Assembly (NCBI RefSeq): GCF_052857255.1
Contig: NC_135505.1
Span: 54,796,792-54,860,791, forward strand
Length of the DNA stretch: 64,000 bases
DNA from: Amblyomma americanum
Lineage: Eukaryota; Arthropoda; Arachnida; Ixodida; Ixodidae
Direction of reading: 5' to 3'
Each line of letters opens with the position of its first letter. Position 1 is the stretch's first letter. Under the pieces are notes generated by a model. It searched no databases. It had not been told where the DNA came from and saw only the letters and a program-made list of their open reading frames with translations. A program made the translations under genes and the position numbers. Positions 56,079-64,000 of the stretch are shown here, piece by piece.

Positions 56079-56324
56079 GCATCGGGATGCTCCTCGGATG
56101 AGACCGAAGCTCACTGCCCACCAAATAAAATGTACCCCGAAAAGATATGCCCGGATATTCAGAGACGTCGGCCGTGCGCTCCAGGAAGTGTTGTTTGCGT
56201 GTGTCCGGAAGATAAATGGAGACAGCCTGGAACGCACAACTGCGTTAATTACGGCAGGTGTTGTGGAGGTAGAATTTGTGAAGCCAAGGGGAAATGCCCG
56301 AAAGCGTGCGTGTATACGAAATAA
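56079..56324 (+). CDS. Candidate terminal exon of a small secreted cysteine-rich protein
   Basis: After an acceptor-like 'gctttattgttcaacag' (ending 56,078) the frame opens at GCA and runs 81 codons to TAA at 56,322-56,324. Twelve cysteines occur with spacing C8C10C8C6C1C12C5CC4C5C3C (numbers are residues between). The CVC...C.....C part resembles trypsin-inhibitor-like (TIL) domains, while the CC and C-terminal pairs recall cystine-knot peptides. Neither fit is complete. The upstream in-frame stop at 56,007-56,009 and lack of a signal peptide mean an earlier exon would be required. AATAAA overlaps the stop codon. The start phase 0 matches the end of 49,547-49,732. Cysteine density makes coding chance-origin less likely, but the family is unassigned. 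Confidence 0.45.
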   Translation, partial: ASGCSSDETEAHCPPNKMYPEKICPDIQRRRPCAPGSVVCVCPEDKWRQPGTHNCVNYGRCCGGRICEAKGKCPKACVYTK

Positions 56325-57019
56325 ATCAAAACATCACACACTATTTCTTCAATGTTCACTCAATCGGTTGGTTTAAATAAGGAATATTGATGCTAACATT
56401 GCTCCCAAGTTTTCTTTCAACCGCATTGCTTTCTGTGCACGCGTGTAATGCGTTTCTGTTACGGAACTCAGTACCTTGATGTTATATATTCTGTCAGATC
56501 ACGAATGTAGCTAAAATTACTAATAGAATAAAGAGAAAGATAATTCCATGTGTTAGGAAGATTTCAATGGCAACATATTGAAGCACCACGGCGACTGTCG
56601 AAAGTACTGGTGAGAACATCACCTCACATTCATTCTACTGCCATTTTGGCCCTACTTTATTTGGACTTCTACCATTGCAATGCATGTTTCAAATGCAGTT
56701 TTGTTCTATATATCACAAAAAAATCAGCCTCTAATGTTTGTGTAAAACGACCGCCGCAAAAGCTGCAGTTTCTGTCGCCGTCTAGAGCACGTACATGCAA
56801 GAAAAGCTTTGCAGTGCCGGGACAGACCATTCTAAGGTGGGATTTGTGAAAGTCATCCACGCTACAATCCACCAGATCACACTTCGTGCTGGTCTGTATC
56901 GACAGAGCGGTAGTCGCCATTACTGCTAGTGTGTCTCCGCTTATGTTCAGCCTCGTGAGCTGTCTTCGCCATACAGACTGGCAATTTTCTTCCTCCCTAG
57001 GTTGGTTCAGAGCGGGTTG
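56325..57019. other. No recognisable gene
   Basis: Short frames on both strands, for example minus 56,669-56,920 (83 codons), show no clear motif. Confidence 0.4.
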
Positions 57020-57190
57020 CGCAGCAGCGCTCGCCAGCTTTTATGCAGCCTTGTCGAAACCATCTTCTTACCCGACTGCCTCGCCATCTGCGTAAGCTGC
57101 CCCATGCAACTGTCGCTTTCGACAGGATTGACTGATTTTCATGTGATGCGTAATCTCGCTTGGTGTCCCTATCTAGAAGGCGGTCCCTAA
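57020..57190 (-). pseudogene. Possible Gypsy Gag scrap
   Basis: Minus-strand 57,190 onward reads GIVRDRLLDRDTKRDYAS and then ILSKATVAW. This resembles the conserved Gag segment (LLRDRIV.G..D...R..LL, L.L.KA...C) of some Gypsy elements. The match is short and the cysteine is lost, so this is tentative. Confidence 0.3.
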
Positions 57191-58514
57191 CGATCCCGTC
57201 GTCGTCTGTACTGTTCAGCTATATTTTTTTCGACATCGGACCCTCCAAGGAGCAAAACAATGAACATACCCATGCACTCCCAAATAAACACAACAGGCCT
57301 TTAAAGCTAAACCTCATTTCAGTATCTGCTCTTTGCGAAACCCAATATTAACGTCCGCAGCGGCGCTCAGGCAACCCAACGCAATCCCCTCACTACCATG
57401 CACCCTTTTCGCCACAGCAAGTGATTCTTTTTTTTACATGTGCGAACCTTGTGTTCATTGTTTAGCAGGTATCCCGGCTTGCGAGTAATGACGATCGAAT
57501 CGCTATAACATACACAGCGGTACCTGGTACCGACGGCAACGCGATCTTCCCCTCTTTATACAGAAGACAGCACGGCGTGTTTGTGCTCCCTGCTCGGCGA
57601 TTCCTTTAGGGGACAGCAGAGGACTAGAATTTAACTTCATTTAAAGTGTCTTTAAGGCCACAAACGCATTACATAAGGGGAGGCAGGCTAACATGTTTAA
57701 CGTTTCTTGAGCATGCTGGGAAAAAAAACGAAGAAAGCAAATTACAAGGCACTGAAGCAAAAATAATTTTCAAGCATTTCGTGTTTAAAAACCAACAGTC
57801 ACCAAGTATTACTCAAGACGTATCTTGTGTTCTTAGGTGCACTCAAACGCCGTAAAAATGATTGAGAAGACGAAGACTGGCAGACATCAATCTCAACGCT
57901 GAAAGAAGGTGGATAACATCCAGTTTGAGAGTGTCAAAAGAAAAATACTATACCTAGAATTAGTAGATATTGTAGACATAGTGAACAACTGAGCCCATTA
58001 CAGCGGTAGACTAGAAATTGCGCTCACACCTGCGACCATACGCATATTATAGGATTTTTGGTGCCATGAGCAGAGCCACAAAAATACCCTCCTCGCTTTC
58101 TGCATTTTACAAAGGCAGTTACGATTGTTTTCCAGAATGTCAAATTAGCGATGAATATTTTGTGGACTATGACATGCTTGATTATTTACGTTCTCTCTTT
58201 CTTAACATAGACAAGCGCTATACATCAATAACCTCCGTAATGTGATCACTGCTATAAAATATTCTATGTACGAGCGCTAGCTCTTACTCGTCCCGTTTGG
58301 AGAATTCGTGGGGTGTGCTACAATCCTGAGATCGCAGCGCCATTTGTGACAGCAAGTCCTCATTACGTTTCAAGATTTCGTGGGATCTCCTACCACCCTG
58401 AGGTGACAGCGCTATCTGTGGCAGCAACTAGAAAACAGCACATCTCGTAATGAGACTTTTAGCGCCGTCTACACTGCATACATTTTTTCTTCTTCTAGCT
58501 TCTTCAGTGGATGT
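57191..58514. other. No recognisable gene
   Basis: Nothing supportable. A 75-codon frame at 58,018-58,245 opens with TTG and ends in two tyrosine- and aspartate-rich stretches, without recognised similarity. Confidence 0.4.
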
Positions 58515-59430
58515 TGGATGGATGGAAAGATGGAGAACGCGGGCTTGTTTACTGGAAGGATAGCCCCTGCGCCCAAGGCCAGCATGTCATAGGAGGAAGT
58601 CGGGGAGCGGTGGAATATTGATAGGAGAGGGTAGGCGCGCAGCCGCACTGTCTATGGCCGTTGGAATATGCTGCCCCCTTAGGCCTAGAGATTGCCAGAG
58701 AGGCCGGTGGCCTCCAGGAAGGAGAGGAGGTGCCGGAAGGCCTTGGCAGGATGGTGGCCACCGGGGAACAGCAGGTGTTCCGCTGAACAGCTGGGGAGGA
58801 AAAAGGTGCGGCAACCAGCCTCCATGATAGTCCTCGCGGGCAAGAACGCAGGGCACTCACATAAGAGATGCTGGCCTGTCTGCGATTGGTAGTTGCAGAA
58901 AGTGAGCCCAGGGGAGGCGGTGAGGCCCAGGCGGAATAGGCGAGAGCCGGTTTTGCCGCAGCCCACTCTGAGTCTCAGGAGGAGGCTGCGCTCCTTGCAA
59001 TCAAGGCCAACAGATGGGAGTGGGCGTGGTGGCTGGCCATTAGCCACCATGGGATCTGGGTGGTCAAGCAGGAGGTGCCTATCCACTATACACCTGGCAA
59101 GGTCCAAGGGGCAGAAGTCCTTGGAAACAAGAGTTCCTAGGGAGTGTGCCGCTAGGCCAGAGAGTGCACCCTGGTTGCCCTAGACTCCGACCTGGGCTGG
59201 CATCCAGGTCAGCCGGATGCGGGTTCCCCTCGAGCAGATTGTGTCCAGCCGGCAAGACAGCCTGCGGGCGATGTGGGGGGGGGGTGGCCTTGAAGGACTT
59301 CTGGAGGAGCTGGAGGGCTGCCCTGGAGTCAGTATAGATGGCTGCCTCGATGACCCCGAGGCGCTCGGTGAGGATTCGTTCCGCTATACATACTCTGACA
59401 ACAAGAAGCACCCATCCGGGTACAGCTTAG
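58515..59430 (-). pseudogene. LINE ORF2 3' end (RNase H and Cys/His motif)
   Basis: Minus-strand pieces: RNase H with AAIYTDSRAALQLLQK (about 59,350) and, in a shifted frame, the PAQVGV..NQ region (about 59,180). From 59,107 an open run has LLLRLRVGCGKTGSRLF, LTASPGLTFCNYQSQTGQHLL and CECPAF, the C-terminal Cys/His motif of RNase H-bearing LINEs. The 3' UTR extends to about 58,515. It differs from the LINE at 42,876-44,613 (different residues around CECP versus LECP). It is 5'-truncated near the Penelope-like insertion. Confidence 0.75.
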
Positions 59431-59445
59431 TACAGAATTTGGTAG

Positions 59446-59690
59446 ACTTATAATAAACTGCACACCTCCCATCAAAATTTTAACTTTAACCCAACGTTTC
59501 GAAGCCCACTCGGCTCCTTCATCAGGGGTGACTGAGGGCAGTAGCTAGCGTCTTTTAAGTATGGAGAGGAGGGGGGGGGGTGGGTGAAAAGAACCACAGC
59601 TGTGTCGCGAAAGGCGCGGGGGAGGAAGAGGGGGGTTTAGGCTATTAGTCACGCTGGCGCACTGCAGGGAGGTGCTGCATGGCGACTTTT
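59446..59690 (-). repeat. Inverted left LTR copy of the Penelope-like element
   Basis: The reverse complement of 59,907-60,149, with a few substitutions and a different G-run length (59,571-59,582). It carries the minus-strand hammerhead boxes at 59,525-59,497. Confidence 0.8.
59497..59525 (-). ncRNA. Hammerhead ribozyme core boxes, left arm
   Basis: On the minus strand CTGATGA (59,525-59,519) and GAAA (59,500-59,497) enclose 18 nt that fold as stem II, with GGAGCC pairing to GGCTTC (one G-U) around loop GAGTG. Hammerhead motifs are established components of Penelope LTRs. Stems I and III and the cleavage site were not resolved. Confidence 0.5.
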
Positions 59691-59699
59691 CGCAAGAGA

Positions 59700-59912
59700 G
59701 CGCAATCCAGTAGCCGAACATTCCGAGGACTCCGACCGTAGAATCAACTTTGAAGAAACCCTCATCCTTCGAACCGAAACAAATTACCACAAGAGGCTCT
59801 TTCTGGAATCCTGGCATATCCAAACCACCCCGAAGAATATCAACCGCACAAAAAGAAACCTGCCCCCAGTATATGCCCAGAGACTTCGCTCTTCAACGCA
59901 ACGAAAAAAAGT
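59700..59912 (+). pseudogene. Penelope-like polyprotein C-terminal remnant
   Basis: The plus frame contains INFEETLILRTETNYHKRLF, then ESWHIQTTPKNINRTKRNL and PPVYAQRL. The pattern (..R..KE.W.I...N.INR..G.LP.VY) is the C-terminal end of the GIY-YIG endonuclease region in Penelope-like elements. RT and the catalytic GIY-YIG residues are absent because of 5' truncation. Confidence 0.65.
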
Positions 59913-60149
59913 CGCTATGCAGCACCTCCCTGCAGTGCGACAGCGTGACTAACAGCCTAAACCCCCCTCGCCCTCCCCCGCGCCTTTCGCGGCACAGCTG
60001 TTGTTCTTTTCACCCCCCTCCCCACTCTCCTCCATACTTAAAAGACGCTAGCTACTGCCCTCAGTCACCCTGATGAAGGAGCCGAGTGGGCTTTGAAACG
60101 TTGGGTTAAAGTTAAAATTTTGGTTGGAGATGTGCAGTTTATTATGAGT
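59907..60149 (+). repeat. Right LTR of the Penelope-like element
   Basis: The plus-orientation copy, directly downstream of the coding remnant. It carries hammerhead boxes at 60,070-60,098 and is followed by a 48-bp tail (60,150-60,197) before the target duplication. Confidence 0.8.
60070..60098 (+). ncRNA. Hammerhead ribozyme core boxes, right arm
   Basis: CTGATGA (60,070-60,076) and GAAA (60,095-60,098) flank an 18-nt stem-loop like that in the left arm. GAAA is followed by C and GTT, so AACGTT is self-complementary, which would suit a dimeric stem III. Activity is unproven. Confidence 0.5.
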
Positions 60150-60209
60150 CTTCAAACCCAACCGGACAGGCAAATCTGTCAAAATGTTCAGATTTCAAGA
60201 ATTTGGTAG

Positions 60210-61013
60210 GCAAATAAAGCTCTACGGGTTGTGCGATAGAAATAAAGCCACATATAAATAATAGACAAATATTGCACACATGCAATAATTATTTGAAGCG
60301 TTAACATATCGCACCGCAAGCCGAAATCTAGCTCCACATTGGCCCCCCAAACGAAGCAAATTCCGTTTGGGACGTATCCTGAGGGGGCGCAACTCAGCAA
60401 CGTGCATCATATTTTCTCTCATAGATGGCGCCAGGCGTCGATTGCTCCGCTGGGTGCAAAGGTTGGTTTTCTTTTCCGAATCGCTCAGGGGTTTCTTCAC
60501 TGGCCCCGCTGGATGCGGAAAGACTCGTTTTACGCAAGGCCAATAAAGTAACGCTCGTTACTTCAACGTCTTCTAGATGGTGGCGGCCGGTTTTTGGAAG
60601 TTTTTTGAACACCACTAACATCTGACGAGCCCCTTGTAGCAGGTGGCCGTGCACGCGCCACACGAATTCATTATTATGATTTCAAAGCGGCTCAGTGAGG
60701 CTTATTTACTCGGCTGCTGCCTAGCTGGTGAAGGCATAGAGGTAGCGTTGAGGTACAGCATCCGAGTCGCGCTCAAGGGGACAGTGGTTTGAATCCCAGT
60801 GTCAGCGGAACGGTGACCAATGCGCAACGCGAAATTCAGCGACAGCTATTGACGTATTCCTCTGCCTCCTGCTTCAACGGCAACCGCTCTGAGAGTTCTC
60901 CCCGTGAGCACCACCCAGTAGTTCGAAATTCCCCCGCTTTCGCAATACCCTTCTCCTTTTCTGGGGCAACCTCCCTCTAAACGGCCGATGCAGCAACCAT
61001 CTTCCGGTTTAAC
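60210..61013. other. No recognisable gene
   Basis: Overlapping frames at 60,394-60,663 lack motifs. 60,735-60,815 has a box-B-like 'ggtttgaatccc', possibly an old SINE head. Confidence 0.35.
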
Positions 61014-61028
61014 CATTCCGCTCTCGCC

Positions 61029-61267
61029 GAGCCGCCGCTGTGGCTGAGTAGTTATGGCGCTCGGCTGCTCGCCCGAAAGGCGCGGGTTCGATTCTGGACG
61101 CGGCAGTCGAATTTCGATCAAGGCGAAATTCTAGAGGCCCGTGTACTGTGCGATGTCACTGCACGTTAAAGAACCCCAGGTGGTCGAAATTTCCGGAGCG
61201 CTGCACTACGGCGTCTCTCATAGCCTGAGTTGCTTTGGGACGTTAATCCTTCATAAACTAAACTAAA
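61029..61267 (+). repeat. tRNA-derived SINE (family A, second tail type), complete with 15-bp duplication
   Basis: The head has an A-box-like TGGCTGAGTAG (61,041-61,051) and a B box GGTTCGATTC (61,085-61,094). The shared 'cactgcacgttaaagaaccccagg' block follows, and the end 'tttgggacgttaatcc' leads into (ACTAA)n. A perfect CATTCCGCTCTCGCC repeat at 61,014-61,028 and 61,268-61,282 is the target duplication. This is the best reference copy in the window. Confidence 0.9.
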
Positions 61268-61396
61268 CATTCCGCTCTCGCCAGGCATCGTCCCACAGCA
61301 AATCTCCTCCTTGCAAAGCTACCATCTTTCGATTGGTAAGCCTGGTAACTCTCTTGAGCTGCGCATTCTTGCTATTTCGCGGAATTCCCCTCCTGG

Positions 61397-61526
61397 AGAA
61401 GAGAACTCAATCGCCAAAATGCCAGAAACTAAGCACTCAATATGTATGAGCTTAAAAACGTGCGTCCTGTTGCTAGAAAAGGTGTTCAAGCTTTGCGTGA
61501 TGTTCTTGCTAGTGTCCAATCGATTT
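61397..61526 (+). repeat. Unknown conserved repeat, copy 1
   Basis: Shares ordered similarity with the reverse complement of 62,370-62,500. Both read MYE.....R..A....G..A.R.VLA.V.SI in the same relative frame (about 14 of 29 residues alike). No known family recognised. Confidence 0.4.
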
Positions 61527-62369
61527 ATGTTGCATGCTTGTAGTGTTATCGCATAGATTCCGTATCAGAGAGGGGGAATAGTAGGCGTGCTGGGACTACC
61601 TGCATGTGATTAGCATTGTATGATGATTGCCGCTGTGCTCCCTCAAGCGGGTCATCAGTGCTTAAGTATACAACGGTTTATTGAAGCGAAAGAGCGAATA
61701 TTTCGTCAATGCTGCCAATCTTCCGAACGTATATTATTTGCGCCACGGGCGGTAAACGTATACTCGAGGAGTCACTGAAAGAGGATTGCTTTAAGTTTTG
61801 CTTCGTCACAGTTATGTTGCACAGCAATGAAAAGAAGACAATGGAGGCTGCGAATTTTTTTTCTATTGCAACGATACCTTGTTCACCCAACGGTGCTAAC
61901 TTCACCCCTCTCTTCTGTCTGTTCCGGACAGTGTTACCACAGATCTCGGCCGCTACGGTGAACGTCTAAAATGTTCATTTCGAAGTGCCTTTTATTTTTA
62001 CCAAGATGGCGACATATACTTTTTTAACCAGGATCAGCGAAACATATCAAATTGAACGTTGCGTCAGCAGTCATTTCCTTTGACTTCCCGGTTCTAGGTA
62101 GCGAAGCTGTCTTTTCGGCAAGAAAATATTTCTGCTCTCTACGTCATTTTAAGGTCGTTACTGCGCAACGCAAGAGATCTGTTGTCCATTTACTACGGAT
62201 GCGTCAGACCGGGTCCAGAGGGGCGAAATGATTCGCTCCTTATTCGCTCCATGTAGCGAACGGTGCGTGAAAGGCTTGAACGCCGAGAGGCAGGGAGTCA
62301 CAGAACACTAACAATTTCTACACCTGCGACTAAGAATCCATGTGGGCGTCACATGACAAGTCAATACAG

Positions 62370-62500
62370 AAATCGAAGCAACAGCTGCAAGAACACCACG
62401 CATAGCCTCAAGGCCTCAAGTGGCCATGCGACGCGTGTCATGAAACTCATACATGTAAGCTTCTTGTTGTCTGAAATTACTGCTATAGTTCCCTTTCTCA
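62370..62500 (-). repeat. Unknown conserved repeat, copy 2 (inverted)
   Basis: Inverted partner of 61,397-61,526, separated from it by about 0.84 kb. Protein-level similarity exceeds what the DNA alone suggests, so an old coding repeat or gene duplicate is possible. A TGA interrupts the shared frame in this copy. Confidence 0.4.
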
Positions 62501-62609
62501 GTCTCTCGAGCACTGAGGACGCAGCGTGAGCGTCGGGAACATGGCTTTGATAGATCGAAGCGTACAGCAAAAATGTGCACGAATCACTTTGCAACAGCGT
62601 CCACAACAC

Positions 62610-64000
62610 ATGCTAGCTGCTTCAGCACAATAGCGACTTCGCCTTAGTTTCTTGTGCGGAAGCTTGTATCCCGCGCATTAACACAAGGCTCAGGGGATCC
62701 CGTTGCAACATCGCAGCAAGAAAGACTTTTCGGCAAAATGATCAAATATTTCGGTCTCTGGAATCTCGCCATGTTCGTATGTAGGGAATTTCCCGAAAAT
62801 AAAACGAAGATGCAATAATATGGCACGACGGAAGTCAAGCAGATGGCTCAGACAGGATCAACGGAGCTCATTTTATCCAACTACATTGCATCTTACGCCA
62901 CAAAGCAGAAAAGTATGGTGAGGCACACGGAGGTGTAACTAAACGTCGCCGGCAGCCTGGCGCATCGCTTTCCGGGAAACTGTCGTCAGCAAATAAACAA
63001 GGCGGCATGTAGGAAAAAAACTCCAATTAATTATTAGGATAAAATGTTCTGAGAATGCACAACTCACAAGGTAACAAAAAAGCACTTGCGAGATACAAAG
63101 GAGAGATAATAAATAAAGAAACTAAAGGCGCACTCAAGTCTTAGTGTTCCATTGATGAGAATGGTTGGTGGTGCGTCGGGCGAGGAGGTGTGGCGGAGCG
63201 TCGTCGCCGTCTTTGTTCTCCGGTCGCTGCACTAAGTGAGACGTAGGGTAAACGGTGGTGTCCACAAAAGGCGTCAGTGCCACAGCATTTGCGCGACGGC
63301 ATCAACCCTACCACAGGAACCCGTCACACCTGGGCGAACCGGGCGTGGCCCCTAGGTCAGGTAGCCTGGGGAAGTAGCGGTGGAGATGAATGCGGCTCGT
63401 GTTTTTTCCATCGGAAAGAATTCCGACATGTGGCAGCGGCACACAAGATAGAAGCCCAAGAAGTGACGAAGGCTCACTGGATGCCGTTGTGCGCTGGCCA
63501 TATCACAGCACACGCGCACGATCAACGGGACTACGGTTCTCGCAGGCCCAGTTCACACCAGTAAAGCACTGAACACACGACAGTCAATCACACAGCAGGG
63601 GGAAACACAGGAATACACTAACAGACAACAAATCCATAAACAACTATGCACAATGTTTACAACATGCATGCACATCAGAAACACACGCCCAGCTGAAATA
63701 ATTGTCGCCGACGTTCCAGGACCCTTTGGTATTTTCACGGAACTAAGGGCTACACACCGTTCACCGCCAGCGTTCCGAGGAATCCCTCAAGGCGCTCGTG
63801 CAAAACCTCATCTCCTTTCTCCTTGTATTTTATGTGGTCCCTTGGGCAACCTGGTGGCATTGTTCCCCCCTACCGAAAAAGAAACTGAAAACCATTAGTG
63901 CGCCACGAGCTAACTAGAGGGGTAGCGGAAAAACAATCGAAGGGGAAAAGAGAAAGTGAAAGACCATCGAAAAGGCAGGGAGGTTAACTAGGCAGCGCCC
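62610..64000. other. No recognisable gene; right edge may enter a repeat
   Basis: 63,150-63,900 is GC-richer and has overlapping frames of up to 95 codons without motifs. The last 60 bases ('gcagggaggttaactaggc') look like the start of a common tick repeat, but the window ends there. Confidence 0.3.

Larger units (their letters stand above)
59446..60197 (+). mobile_element. Penelope-like element insertion with inverted LTRs
   Basis: A 752-bp insertion bounded by an exact 12-bp direct repeat AGAATTTGGTAG (59,434-59,445 and 60,198-60,209). Two arms of about 245 bp (59,446-59,690 and 59,907-60,149) are inverted copies of each other. A 216-bp core between them encodes the C-terminus of a Penelope-type protein, and 48 bp of extra tail follow the right arm. 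A 5'-truncated body with an inverted LTR copy is the arrangement known for Penelope-like elements. The two arms still match closely. Confidence 0.8.

Overview
The window looks like intergenic or intronic DNA of a large, transposon-filled arthropod genome, most probably a hard (ixodid) tick. The reasons are: many tRNA-headed SINEs of the tick type; RTE-type LINE copies ending in (GAT)n; Ty3/Gypsy, I-type and CR1-like retroelements; a Penelope-like element; and no dense host genes. The species call is inference from repeat content, not from a marker gene. Nothing prokaryotic was found (no operons, CRISPR or rRNA).

Layout. 1-8.1 kb holds diverged SINEs, a broken Gypsy integrase (3.6-4.1 kb) and decayed CR1-like LINE pieces on both strands. 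At 8.86-9.03 kb there is a 157-bp insert, mostly a palindrome, between 11-bp direct repeats. 11,557-19,404 (minus) is a young, apparently intact Ty3/Gypsy element. It has 1.18-kb LTRs, a 4-bp target duplication, a tRNA-Leu primer site, gag, and a pol reached through a textbook -1 frameshift site. 21.9-27.4 kb (plus) is a decayed I-type LINE (ORF1 zinc knuckles, endonuclease, RT, RNase H). 28-31 kb is a SINE/RTE cluster. 33,781-38,847 (minus) is a second, older Gypsy element with 236-bp LTRs and one long gag-pol frame broken by a single TGA. 39.6-41.7, 48.4-48.7 and 51.5-52.9 kb are dead RTE copies. 42,876-44,613 is a 5'-truncated LINE with an 11-bp target duplication. 53.0-54.1 kb is a decayed Gypsy pol. 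58.5-59.4 kb is a LINE 3' end. 59,446-60,197 is a short Penelope-like insertion with inverted LTRs carrying hammerhead-ribozyme boxes and a 12-bp target duplication. 61,029-61,267 is a complete SINE with a 15-bp target duplication.

Host coding content is weak. Four plus-strand segments look like spliced exons: 10,198-10,283; 46,152-46,227; 49,547-49,732; and 56,079-56,324, a cysteine-rich terminal exon. The last two are phase-compatible and could belong to one gene whose intron was filled by the SINE, RTE and Gypsy copies between them. None can be assigned to a known gene from sequence alone.

Functionally the window is a record of retroelement activity. The RT-encoding elements (Gypsy, LINE, Penelope) would move themselves and the LINEs would mobilise the SINEs. 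Only the 11.6-19.4 kb Gypsy element still looks coding-competent.
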